Source: Chthoniobacteraceae bacterium (lineage in GTDB: Bacteria; Verrucomicrobiota; Verrucomicrobiia; Chthoniobacterales; Chthoniobacteraceae). From it: a stretch of 64,000 nucleotides of DNA. The stretch is taken from positions 34,303-98,302 of the forward strand of contig CANFTB010000011.1 of the NCBI GenBank assembly GCA_947449735.1, given 5' to 3'. Made by a program: the position numbers and the translations under genes. This document shows positions 28,059-36,798 of this stretch, one piece after another (the first letter of the stretch is position 1; each line of letters opens with the position of its first letter). The notes under the pieces are model-generated. The model ran no database searches. It was not told the origin of the DNA and was given only the letters and a program-made list of their open reading frames with translations.

Positions 28059-28511
28059 TCATGCGCACGGTCGGAGGTAGGCGCCTGGCAAACAGGCCGT
28101 GCGCTCCGTATCGAGGATGAGCAACAGGCGCAGGGGAAGTTTGTAAACGCCCAGAATGAGGTCGCGCGCCATTCCAGTGACGGTTTCCGGCACGCGTTCA
28201 AAGCTTTCGGAGTCTATCTCAACAACGTCCCCGATCTCATCCACGAGGAGGCTTACGGCGCCGTCGTCGGTCCGCACCACCACGTTCAGCGGAAGCTGAT
28301 CCGGTTCGCGTTCGGGAAGCCCCAAACGGCGGCGCAGGTCGATGGCCGTGATGATCTGCCCTCTGAGGTTGATGAGCCCCTCGACCATCGGAGGCGCGAT
28401 CGGCACGCGGGTCATTTCCTGATACCGGATGACTTCCTGGACCTTCAACACGTCCACTCCGAAGAAGAGGCCGTGCAGGACAAAGGTGGCGAACTGGCGG
28501 TTTGGATTCAC
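28059..28511 (-). CDS. cheW: Chemotaxis coupling protein CheW
   Basis: 150 residues forming one CheW SH3-like domain: [42 protein letters not shown], and [14 protein letters not shown]. It links the MCP to CheA. It starts 33 bp after the cheA stop and is followed after 160 bp by the MCP gene. The C-terminal tail past residue 138 ([10 protein letters not shown]) is outside the usual domain. Confidence 0.93.
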   Translation of the reverse strand: MNPNRQFATFVLHGLFFGVDVLKVQEVIRYQEMTRVPIAPPMVEGLINLRGQIITAIDLRRRLGLPEREPDQLPLNVVVRTDDGAVSLLVDEIGDVVEIDSESFERVPETVTGMARDLILGVYKLPLRLLLILDTERTACLPGAYLRPCA

Positions 28512-28544
28512 AGGTTTTGAAGGTTTTGCGTTTGCAGCGTTTGG

Positions 28545-31022
28545 CTATGCCGCCTCGGTCGAGGCGCTTTTGGAGGTGGCGAAAGTGGGGTCCGCGGCGC
28601 GGATCAGGGCGAGCACATCGAGCAGGTCCGTGACGCAGTCCTGAATCACAACCGACCCCAGGATGCCGTTTCCAAAGGCGTGCCGCTTCACCTCGATGAC
28701 CTCGTTCACGATGTCGTCGATGCGCCCCACCACGAGCCCCACGCTCCGCCCCTTCTCGGAATACACCACAACCTGCATCGAGTCCGGAAGTTCGTCCGCA
28801 CTGCCGCCGCGCGGGTGGAGGTGGTCGGAGACCTGGACCAGCGGAAGGATCTGTCCGCGATAACGCACCACCGGATTTCCCCCGGAGTATTCGACGGACG
28901 AACGCGGAAACTCCTCCAATCGGGCCACCATCGAAAGGGGGATGGCCATCTTGGTCCCGGGACCGCTGGTGAAAAGCAGGAGCGTCTGCCTCTGCCCCTC
29001 GGCACGGCGCGCCTCCTGGCCGCTCTCCATGAGGTTCGTGCGTTCGTGCACCTCTCCGACAATCCTCGCCTGCTGCGCAAGACCCAGGACGTCCAGGATC
29101 AACGCAACACGGCCGTCGCCCATGATCGTTGCCCCCGCAAAGCATGCGACCCCCTTGAGCTGTTTCCCAAGCGGCTTGACCACAATCTCCTGCGTGTCGT
29201 TGATCTCATCCAGAACCAGACCGAACGGATGTCCGTCGGTTTGCAGCACCACGATGTTTACTTCGTTGTGGGCCGATCCGCCGGCTCCAGATGCCGGGGG
29301 GCCGAGCTTGAGCTCAGCGTTGAGGTACAACAAGGGCAGCAGCTTGCCCCGCAAACGGTAGACTGGAGCGCCGTGGATGTGCTCGATCTGCTGTCCGGGA
29401 TCGGTCCCCTCAAGCCGCACCAGTTCCAGAAGGCTCACCTGCGGGATCGCAAAGCGCTCGCCCCCGCTTGTGACCACCAGTGCGGGGATGATCGCGAGCG
29501 TCAGCGGAATCTTGATTTTAAGCACCGTCCCCCGTCCAAGCTGGCTCTGCAAATCGACGGTCCCGCCGATCTTCTCAATGTTGGTCTTCACTACGTCCAT
29601 CCCGACGCCGCGTCCGGATACGTTCGTGATTTTTTCGGCGGTCGAAAATCCGGGCATGAAGATGAGCTGCAGTGCCTCGTGTTCGCCCATCGCAGCAGCG
29701 TACTCCGGCTTGATAAGCCCCTTCTGCACGGCCTTCTCCTTGATCCGGGCGAGGTCGATTCCGCCGCCGTCGTCCGCGATCTCGATGTTCACCTGCCCGC
29801 CCTCGTGGTAGGCCCGCATTTTGAGGCACCCCTCGCGCGGCTTGCCCCGCTTCACCCGAACCTCTGGGGTCTCGATCCCGTGGTCCACGGAGTTGCGCAC
29901 GATGTGGGTGAGCGGGTCCTTGATCGCCTCGATGATGGTCTTGTCCAACTCGGTGTCTTTTCCCTCCATTTCGAGGCGGACCGCCTTGCCGCACCCGCTG
30001 GCCAGGTCCCGCACGATGCGCGGCAGTTTGCTCCAGAGGTTGCCGATGGGCTGCATGCGCGTCTTCATGGCGCTGCCCTGGAGCTCCGTCGTGATGAGGT
30101 TGAGGCGCTGAGCCGTGCCCAGAAACGCCGTGTCGGCATGCTGGCTGGTGAACTGGAGGATTTGGTTCCTTGCCAGCACCAGTTCTCCGACAAGATTCAC
30201 GAGCTTGTCCAAAAGGCTCACGTCCACGCGTATGGAGCTGTCAGATGCGGCCGAGCCCCGGGGTTCATTGCCCTCCGCAGGCGCGGCGGCGGGCGGCGCA
30301 ACGGGGTTGGATCCGGATTCGGTCGGGGTCGGCGTGGCGTGGGTGTTGTCCATTGGGATTGAAATTCCGGGCGTTTGTTGAGCCGCAGGCTCTGCCGGGG
30401 CACCGGAGGCGGACGCCGAAGGGGCTTCCGCCTCGGCCTCCGGCTGCGCGCCGGATTCCGGCGCAGTCATCGCTTCGGAGCCTTGTAAAATTGCGACCGG
30501 AATAACCTCCACGCCTTGAGGCGCGGCGCAGCTCACCGGCGCGGGTGGGGCCTGTTCGGAAACGGGTTCCCCGGAAACGCCGGAATGCGGCGCCTCGGGC
30601 TCGCCCCCGTTCAGCTCGCCCCCGTTCAGCTCGCCCCCGTTCAGCTCGCCCCCGTTCAGCTCGTCCAGGCGGCGGATCAGCGCCGAGTAGTCCCGCCCTC
30701 CGCAGGAACCCGAAGATTCAATCTCGCCAAGAATCTGCCGGACGGCGTCGGAAGTATTCAATAAAGCGCCGGCAATGTCCCGGTTAATACACAAAACTCC
30801 ATCACGTATATTGCTTAAAAGGTTTTCCCCAGCGTGCGCGATGCCTTCGAGCTTGGAGAAGGCGAGAAACCCGCTCGAGCCCTTGAGTGTGTGAATGGTG
30901 CGGAAAATGGAGTCGAGGGTCATCTTGTCCCCCGGATCACTTTCAAGGGCAACCAGATCCCTTTCCAGACGGTCCAGATTTTCGTGACTTTCGATGAGAA
31001 ATTCCTTGCAGAGCTCGTCCAT
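28545..31022 (-). CDS. cheA: Chemotaxis histidine kinase CheA with two CheW-like domains
   Basis: 825 residues from MDELCKEFLIE; a TTG start 18 codons upstream is possible. An HPt domain (about 1-105) has phospho-acceptor H44 in TIHTLKGSSGF. A long Pro/Ala/Glu-rich linker (about 110-250) replaces a clear CheY-binding P2 domain and contains the tandem repeat LNGGE. The dimerisation segment is followed by the HATPase (HIVRNSVDHG, GRGVGMDVVK) and a first CheW-like domain. A second, C-terminal CheW-like domain (about 650-800) is present and is unusual for a canonical CheA. It heads the chemotaxis group. Confidence 0.94.
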   Translation of the reverse strand: MDELCKEFLIESHENLDRLERDLVALESDPGDKMTLDSIFRTIHTLKGSSGFLAFSKLEGIAHAGENLLSNIRDGVLCINRDIAGALLNTSDAVRQILGEIESSGSCGGRDYSALIRRLDELNGGELNGGELNGGELNGGEPEAPHSGVSGEPVSEQAPPAPVSCAAPQGVEVIPVAILQGSEAMTAPESGAQPEAEAEAPSASASGAPAEPAAQQTPGISIPMDNTHATPTPTESGSNPVAPPAAAPAEGNEPRGSAASDSSIRVDVSLLDKLVNLVGELVLARNQILQFTSQHADTAFLGTAQRLNLITTELQGSAMKTRMQPIGNLWSKLPRIVRDLASGCGKAVRLEMEGKDTELDKTIIEAIKDPLTHIVRNSVDHGIETPEVRVKRGKPREGCLKMRAYHEGGQVNIEIADDGGGIDLARIKEKAVQKGLIKPEYAAAMGEHEALQLIFMPGFSTAEKITNVSGRGVGMDVVKTNIEKIGGTVDLQSQLGRGTVLKIKIPLTLAIIPALVVTSGGERFAIPQVSLLELVRLEGTDPGQQIEHIHGAPVYRLRGKLLPLLYLNAELKLGPPASGAGGSAHNEVNIVVLQTDGHPFGLVLDEINDTQEIVVKPLGKQLKGVACFAGATIMGDGRVALILDVLGLAQQARIVGEVHERTNLMESGQEARRAEGQRQTLLLFTSGPGTKMAIPLSMVARLEEFPRSSVEYSGGNPVVRYRGQILPLVQVSDHLHPRGGSADELPDSMQVVVYSEKGRSVGLVVGRIDDIVNEVIEVKRHAFGNGILGSVVIQDCVTDLLDVLALIRAADPTFATSKSASTEAA
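30601..30660. repeat. Four perfect 15-bp tandem repeats in the cheA linker
   Basis: The unit tcgcccccgttcagc occurs four times with no mismatch. It is in frame and encodes the five-residue repeat LNGGE in the CheA linker at about residues 121-141. Copy-number changes would keep the frame and alter linker length. Confidence 0.95.
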
Positions 31023-31420
31023 GGTTTTTTGTAAATCAGCCGCGCCCAATTCCGGCCTGCATTTCAATACGGACAAAACTTATATTAATTAAGACAATAC
31101 TTTTTATTAATATAATTTGACGGATTTCATTCCTGTGCAAAAGACGCTCCAGGCGCCTGCAAAGGGATGTTTAAGAAGCTCGAGGGCAACCCCCTTGTGG
31201 TGAATTCCTCCCCCCGGCCCGGATTGCAAATATTGGCCCTCCCGCATTTGACATTCCGCAGCGCGCTCCACGCGGTCCGGGCCGAAAAAGCCTCCAGTCC
31301 GGGCCGGGGCTGATTCCACGCCCGGCGTTCACGCCACGGGAACCGCAGGTAACCCGCGCCGGCCGCGGGCTCTAGGCAATATACAAAACTCTAAACTGCA
31401 GGACTTTAAACGCACCCGCC
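31023..31420. promoter_or_regulatory. Intergenic region upstream of cheA
   Basis: 398 bp between cheA and the end of the helicase gene. The part nearest cheA is strikingly AT-rich for this genome (31076-31125) and probably holds the chemotaxis promoter. The rest is GC-rich without a convincing gene; a 70-codon frame at 31107-31319 has no family features. Confidence 0.5.
31081..31114. promoter_or_regulatory. AT-rich inverted repeat upstream of cheA
   Basis: Arms tatattaat (31081-31089) and attaatata (31106-31114) are perfect reverse complements separated by 16 bp. They lie about 60-90 bp upstream of the cheA ATG in an otherwise GC-rich genome. This is compatible with an operator or a nucleoid-protein site. 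Confidence 0.5.
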
Positions 31421-33070
31421 TCAGATTTCGGAGGCTCGCCCACCGCCCGCCGTCTTTGAAGTCGCGGGGCGGGGCCGGTTCAGCCTCTCCCACAACGCTT
31501 TTTGCAGGACATCCGCAGGAGGAACGCAACCCGGCTCCGCCCGCCGCCAGGGCGCCGAGGGAAGCGCCGAAAGAGCGGCAGACCGCCCGATCTGACCCAG
31601 TTCGTAGTCCACGGCGTTCACCGCCTCCTCAAGCTCCGTAAAGCGCGCCATCGCCTCGCCGTCCATGAGCACCTCCCAGACCTTACCCCTTCCGGGACGC
31701 TTGACCACCAGCACCTCGCTCGCCGCGCCCGGCCTTCTCTCAAAATAAAGCCCCAACCCGTGGCGCCCCAATGAAAACCACGCGTTCCCGGAGATCGCCC
31801 GCACGTCCTCGTGCACCTCCTGCGTCAGGGGATTAAACGCCGCGGCCCGCTCCTGGATTTCAGGCAGGGTGAGCGCGCCTGCCTCCAACTCGAACCCCGG
31901 ATGGTCGAACAGGATTCCCTGCCAGGCGCGCGCCGCCTCGCTGGCATCGCCCCCCTGCAAATCGAAGTTTCGAGGAACCCCGAACAGCGAGGGAAGCGAG
32001 CAAAGCGGCAGGGTGGAGGCATCTACGAAGTCCAGGATGAGGCAGTCCCTCTTGCCCGGATGCAGCCTGGTGCCACGTCCCACGCACTGCGCGTAGAGCC
32101 CCTCGGAACGTGTCGGCCGGGCCATCGCGATGCAGGAAACCCCGGGATCATCAAACCCTTCGGTGAGCACGGCGACGTTTGTCAGCACCTGCGTGACCCC
32201 GCTGCGAAAGTCGGCGAGCGCCTGCGCGCGGGCCTCCGGGGGCATTTCGCCATGCACCAAACCGGCCGCCACGCCCAGACGGCTCAACGCCCAGGAAAGG
32301 TGGCGCGCATGGTTCACCGTCACGCAAAAGGCGATCGTCCGCCGGTCCCGTGCAAGCTCCTGGATCGACCTCGCCACGAGCGCATTCCGCTCCTCAATGT
32401 CCACCGCCTCCGAGAGCTCCTCCTCGCGGAAGTCCAGCCCGCCGGAACTGAGCCGCGTCAGGTCCGCGCCCGTGGAAATCCGGTACCCCCGCAGCGGGGA
32501 GAGAAAGCCGTCATCAATCATTTCCGGCAGGCTCCGCGAATAGACGATCTTTTCAAAAACGGAATTCAACCCCTTGCCGTCGCCCCGTGAGGTCGTGGCG
32601 GTGAACCCGAGGAGGGTGCCGTCCCAGCCCTCCTCGAACACCCCCAACTGGCGCAGCACCCGCACATTGTCTTCCGCCGCCGCGTGGTGGCACTCGTCAT
32701 AAATGACCAGTCCGAAGTCGCGGTTCCGGATGACCCGCGCCAGGCGCTCCTCGTGGAGGGAGCGGATCGAGCACACCAGCACCTTGGCGTCTGCGGACGC
32801 CGTTTCCGCGCCCCGCTCGATAGAGACGACATGGCGCCCCTCGAGGGCGGCCTCGAGCTTGGAGCGCGCCTGTCCCAGAAGTTCCTCGCGGTGGGCAAGA
32901 ACCAGCACCTGCCGGCGGGCCATCCGCGCGAGTTCCGAGAAGACCACGGTCTTTCCCGCCCCGGTGGGCAGGCAGACCACCATGCGCCGCACGCCGCTGC
33001 GGCGCGCCGCAAGCACCGCGGCAATCGCCTCGGTCTGGTACGGTCGCAGGCTGACAAGGGGAGCCGACAT
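31421..33070 (-). CDS. Superfamily 2 DEAD/DEAH-box helicase
   Basis: 549 residues. Motif Q-like RPYQTEAI at the start; Walker A PTGAGKT (35-41); DECH box at 125-128; motif III-like TATTSRGD; helicase C-terminal domain with VHGEMPPEARAQAL and motif VI QCVGRGTRLHPGKRD. The RecQ/RadD-like architecture (DECH, short N-terminus, C-terminal extension of about 150 residues) is that of bacterial RadD/YejH-type repair helicases, though no zinc-binding Cys set is seen. It is cytosolic and transcribed divergently from the acetylxylan-esterase-like gene. Confidence 0.88.
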   Translation of the reverse strand: MSAPLVSLRPYQTEAIAAVLAARRSGVRRMVVCLPTGAGKTVVFSELARMARRQVLVLAHREELLGQARSKLEAALEGRHVVSIERGAETASADAKVLVCSIRSLHEERLARVIRNRDFGLVIYDECHHAAAEDNVRVLRQLGVFEEGWDGTLLGFTATTSRGDGKGLNSVFEKIVYSRSLPEMIDDGFLSPLRGYRISTGADLTRLSSGGLDFREEELSEAVDIEERNALVARSIQELARDRRTIAFCVTVNHARHLSWALSRLGVAAGLVHGEMPPEARAQALADFRSGVTQVLTNVAVLTEGFDDPGVSCIAMARPTRSEGLYAQCVGRGTRLHPGKRDCLILDFVDASTLPLCSLPSLFGVPRNFDLQGGDASEAARAWQGILFDHPGFELEAGALTLPEIQERAAAFNPLTQEVHEDVRAISGNAWFSLGRHGLGLYFERRPGAASEVLVVKRPGRGKVWEVLMDGEAMARFTELEEAVNAVDYELGQIGRSAALSALPSAPWRRAEPGCVPPADVLQKALWERLNRPRPATSKTAGGGRASEI

Positions 33071-33248
33071 TTGGCGCAGACGCTACACGCCGGACGGCGC
33101 CACGGCAACGGGCGTCGGCAGCGGACCTGAGGCTGCGCACTGGAGGGAATCCCTAATGCAAAGGCAGACCGCCGGGCGAGGCCCGCGCCACCCCGCCGGG
33201 TGGATTCCACCGTTGACTCCCCTTTCCCCCGCAACGCATCGTCCAGAG

Positions 33249-34571
33249 ATGCGAATGTTCCTCCCCCTTGCTGCATTGCTGCTGCCTCCGGCCCTTTACG
33301 CCCAGGCCGCCGCGCCCGCCACCCCAGCCGCCTCCACAATCAAACTCAACGCTACGGCGGAGCGCGAATCCGCCCTCTACCACCGTGGCGAACCGGTGAC
33401 CTTTGTGGTCAAAGTCACCGACAAGGACGCCCCGGTGGCCGGCGGAACCCTGGAGTGGACGCTTCTCAAGGACGGCCTCCCGCTCAATCTGCAGGGCAAG
33501 GCGGAAATCCACGACGGCCAGGCGAAAGTCTCCGGCAAACTGGACGAGCCCGGCTTTCTCCAGCTGAGAGCCTCATACAGGCCCGACCCCAAGGCTCCCG
33601 CAGTCACGGCCCTTGCGGGAGCCGGGATCGACCCGACAGAGATTCAGGCGAGCCTGCCCGTGCCTGATGATTTCGACGCTTTCTGGGCGGCGCAAAAGGC
33701 GCAACTGGCAAAGGTTCCGCTGGAGGTGCAGCTCACCCCGGTGACCTCTCCAGTCAAGACGCTCGAGGCGTTTGATATGCAGGCGAAGTGCGCGGGCGCC
33801 CCGGTGTCGGGCTATCTGGCGCGGCCGGTGGACGCGAAGCCAAAGTCGCTCCCGATCATTTTGACGGTTCACGGAGCCGGGGTGCGTGGGAGCGGTCTGG
33901 GCTCTGCGGTGGGCTGGGCGGGCAAAGGATTCCTCGCGATGGACATCAACGCCCACGGGCTTCCCAACGGAAAACCCGAGGAGTTTTACAAGGAACAGAC
34001 GGAGGGGGCTCTCAAGGACTACCGCTACGTGGGACGGGACTCCCGTGACGAGTGCTACTTTAAGGGCATGTTCCTGCGCTTGGTTCGGGCGATCGACGTG
34101 CTGACCGCGCAGCCCCAGTGGGACGGGAAGACTGTGGTGGTCTACGGCAGCAGCCAGGGCGGGTACCAGGCGCTGGTCGCCGCCGGACTCGACCAGCGGG
34201 TGACGTTCATCAGCGCGGGCGTTGCCGCGGGGTGCGACCACAGCGGCATGATGGTCAACCGGATCGCCGGCTGGCCGAAGCTTGTGGGCATCGGCGCGGA
34301 CGGAAAACCCGATCCGAAGGGACTGGAAACCGCGCGGTATTTTGATGCGATGAATTTTGCGACCCGGATCAAGACGGCCGGTGCGTGTTTGACGGTGGGA
34401 TTCATCGACACGACCTGCCCGCCGAGCAGCGTGTACGCTGCGTACAACCAGATCCGAGGCCCGAAACAGATCGAGAACGACGTGCCGAGCGGCCATGCGC
34501 AGTCGGCGAAGTCCTCCGCAGCGATGGCGGCGGCCGTGGCGAAACATGTGGAGGAGCAAAAGCTCAAGTAG
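33249..34571 (+). CDS. Secreted AXE1-type acetyl esterase (alpha/beta hydrolase)
   Basis: 440 residues from MRMFLPLAALLLPPALYAQA, a clear signal peptide; the frame opens far upstream within the helicase antisense but without family sequence. An N-terminal Ig-like domain (about 30-135) precedes an alpha/beta hydrolase: ASLPVPDDFDAFW is typical of acetylxylan esterase/cephalosporin deacetylase (AXE1), GSSQGG at 300-305 has nucleophile S302, and FIDTTCPP and SGHAQS supply the Asp and His. It likely removes acetyl groups from plant or algal polysaccharide. The next gene on this strand is a sialate O-acetylesterase. Confidence 0.9.
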   Translation: MRMFLPLAALLLPPALYAQAAAPATPAASTIKLNATAERESALYHRGEPVTFVVKVTDKDAPVAGGTLEWTLLKDGLPLNLQGKAEIHDGQAKVSGKLDEPGFLQLRASYRPDPKAPAVTALAGAGIDPTEIQASLPVPDDFDAFWAAQKAQLAKVPLEVQLTPVTSPVKTLEAFDMQAKCAGAPVSGYLARPVDAKPKSLPIILTVHGAGVRGSGLGSAVGWAGKGFLAMDINAHGLPNGKPEEFYKEQTEGALKDYRYVGRDSRDECYFKGMFLRLVRAIDVLTAQPQWDGKTVVVYGSSQGGYQALVAAGLDQRVTFISAGVAAGCDHSGMMVNRIAGWPKLVGIGADGKPDPKGLETARYFDAMNFATRIKTAGACLTVGFIDTTCPPSSVYAAYNQIRGPKQIENDVPSGHAQSAKSSAAMAAAVAKHVEEQKLK

Positions 34572-34593
34572 GCGGTCCCGATCTGCAACGCGG

Positions 34594-34617
34594 CCCCTCT
34601 CCTGTTAAGAGCAGGGG
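34594..34617 (+). terminator. Terminator-like hairpin after AXE1-type esterase
   Basis: CCCCT and CTC on the left (34594-34601) can pair with GAG and AGGGG on the right (34609-34617) with one bulged base. There is no T run, so this would be a weak or factor-assisted stop. Confidence 0.25.
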
Positions 34618-34724
34618 GTACTCCGCGGAGGATGCCGACACTGAAACCCGAAATCCAAAGCATTGAAGGCCCAGGCATTACCACGCTTCGCTGCCATCAA
34701 TGACTGAGCAACGCCCCCTACGAT

Positions 34725-36725
34725 ATGAAACTCCATTTCTCGATCCTCACCGTCCTGCTGCTCACGCCTTTGGCGCAACTGCGCGCCGCAGAGTTGAAAC
34801 TTGCCGCGGTCTTTTCGGACCACATGGTCCTGCAAAGTCAAAAGACCGTGCCCGTCTGGGGGTGGGCCGACGCAGGTGCCCAAGTGACCGTGGAGTTTTC
34901 GGGTCAGAGGAAGAGCGCCCGGGCGGACGCAGCCGGAAAATGGTCGGTCGCACTCGACCCGCTAAAGGTCAACTCCGAGCCGGGTGACCTGACGGTCTCC
35001 TCGGGGGCCGGTTCCAAGAACGTCCTGCACGATGTTCTTGTAGGCGAGGTTTGGCTTTGCTCAGGGCAGTCGAACATGACCATGGCGGTGGGCGATAGCG
35101 CGGACGCTGAGCAGGAGGTCGCGGCGGCGGACCATCCCCAGATCCGGTTTTTCACTGTGCCGCAGAATCCCTCGCTTTCCCCTGTCTCGGACGTGAAGGG
35201 GGAGTGGACGGTGTGCACGCCTCAGACGGTGCGCTCTTTTTCAGCGGCAGCGTATTACTTCGGAAGGAAGATTCAGTCCGAGCTTCGCGTGCCGGTCGGG
35301 CTTGTGCACTCCTCGGTGGGCGGCACGCCTGCAGAAGCGTGGACAAGGCTGGGGGCTCTTCAGAAGCTCGGAGATTTCGGCGAGCGCGCGGAAAAAGAGT
35401 TCGCCGAAATCGCCTCGCAGCCGGAAACCATCAGGCAATTTCCCTCGAAACGCAGCGCCTGGGAGGAGAAGCACGACGTGAAGCCGCCGGCAGTCGCTGA
35501 TGCAGCAAAGGGCTGGGAGGATCCATCGCTTGTCACCACAGACTGGAAGGAGGTCACGCTCCCCTCGCAATGGGGGCAGCAGGGATTTAAGAGCGGCGGC
35601 GTCTTCTGGGTTCGGAAGGAAGTCGATCTGCCGGAGGCCGCCGCCGGCAAGGATTTCAGGCTGAGCCTGGTTTGGCTCAGAGAGCAGTACGACACTACTT
35701 ACTGGAACGGCGTCGAAGTCGGCCGCACCCCGGATGCACCACCGGAATTTTACTCCAGCCAGCGCGCCTGCATGGTGCCGGGGAAACTCGTAAAACCCGG
35801 ACTCAATGTGATCGCTGTGCGGATCGTCTCCGCGACGGAAAAGGCGGGACTGTGGGTTTCGGGGCACCAGCTCGGAGTGCCAGTGGACGACCCTCGTACC
35901 GTCGGCGATCAATGGCTGGTGAAACAGGAAAGCGCCTTCGCTCCGCTGTCCGCCGAAGCGCTGGCCTCCCGGCCAAAGCCCAGCAGCCTTCCCTTGCGCA
36001 ACGTCTCGGCGTCTCTACACAACGGAATGATCGCGCCGCTGGCGCCCCTCGGCATTCGCGGAGTGATCTGGTATCAGGGGGAAAGCAACGTGCCGCGCCA
36101 TGCCGAATACCGGCAGCTGCTCACGACCCTCATTGAGGACTGGCGGGCTCAGTTTAAGCAGGGCGATTTCCCGTTCATCATCCAGCAGCTCGTCAACAAC
36201 GGCCCGCCGCCCAAGGACGCCACACAGAACCGCGACGGGTGGCCCCTTGTGGGCGAAGCCCAAATGCAGGTGGCCGGCTCCGTCCCAAACACCGGTATCG
36301 CGGTGGGCAACGAGATCGGCAGCAGCGTCACGATTCACCCGAAAAACAAGCAAGACGTCGGCAGGCGGCTCGCCCTCGTCGCCTTGGAAAAAACGTACGG
36401 AAAGAAGATCGAATCCAGCGGCCCGCGCTACCAAAGCATGAAGATCGAAGGCCCGGCGGTCCGGGTGCACTTCACACATGCAAGCGGTCTGACCGCTGCG
36501 GGCGGGACCCTGCGGCGCTTCGCCATCGCGGGCGCCGACGGAAAGTTCGCCTGGGCCGAGGCGCGTATTGAAGGGGAAAGCGTGGTCGTCAGCAGCCCGG
36601 AAGTTCCGCAGCCCGTCGCCGTTCGGTATGCGTGGGCGGCCAATCCCGAAGGATGCAACCTCTACAATGGCGAGGGCCTGCCAGCCGCGGCATTCCGCAC
36701 CGATGACTCGGTGGAACGCCGCTAA
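34725..36725 (+). CDS. Sialate O-acetylesterase family protein
   Basis: 666 residues with a signal peptide (MKLHFSILTVLLLTPLAQLRAA). An N-terminal beta domain (VFSDHMVLQSQKTVPVWGWA) precedes the split SASA catalytic domain: LCSGQSNM with S116, GLVHSSVGGTPAEAW, and GVIWYQGESN near 449-455. A jelly-roll insert (WGQQGFKSGGVFWVRKEVDLPE) separates the two halves, as in the family. It removes O-acetyl groups from sialic acid or other sugars. It follows the AXE1-like esterase by about 150 bp, suggesting shared deacetylation work. Confidence 0.93.
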   Translation: MKLHFSILTVLLLTPLAQLRAAELKLAAVFSDHMVLQSQKTVPVWGWADAGAQVTVEFSGQRKSARADAAGKWSVALDPLKVNSEPGDLTVSSGAGSKNVLHDVLVGEVWLCSGQSNMTMAVGDSADAEQEVAAADHPQIRFFTVPQNPSLSPVSDVKGEWTVCTPQTVRSFSAAAYYFGRKIQSELRVPVGLVHSSVGGTPAEAWTRLGALQKLGDFGERAEKEFAEIASQPETIRQFPSKRSAWEEKHDVKPPAVADAAKGWEDPSLVTTDWKEVTLPSQWGQQGFKSGGVFWVRKEVDLPEAAAGKDFRLSLVWLREQYDTTYWNGVEVGRTPDAPPEFYSSQRACMVPGKLVKPGLNVIAVRIVSATEKAGLWVSGHQLGVPVDDPRTVGDQWLVKQESAFAPLSAEALASRPKPSSLPLRNVSASLHNGMIAPLAPLGIRGVIWYQGESNVPRHAEYRQLLTTLIEDWRAQFKQGDFPFIIQQLVNNGPPPKDATQNRDGWPLVGEAQMQVAGSVPNTGIAVGNEIGSSVTIHPKNKQDVGRRLALVALEKTYGKKIESSGPRYQSMKIEGPAVRVHFTHASGLTAAGGTLRRFAIAGADGKFAWAEARIEGESVVVSSPEVPQPVAVRYAWAANPEGCNLYNGEGLPAAAFRTDDSVERR

Positions 36726-36798
36726 GATGCCTAAGTTTTCGACCGTCGAAGGGTGATAATGTGTGTATTTCCTCTGAAAACATCCCGTTCCGCCTCCC

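Noticed and set aside
30601..30660. Possible CRISPR-like array
   Set aside because: Units are contiguous without spacers and encode an in-frame protein repeat.
31107..31319. 70-codon minus-strand frame upstream of cheA
   Set aside because: No domain, no ribosome site, and it lies in the probable promoter region.
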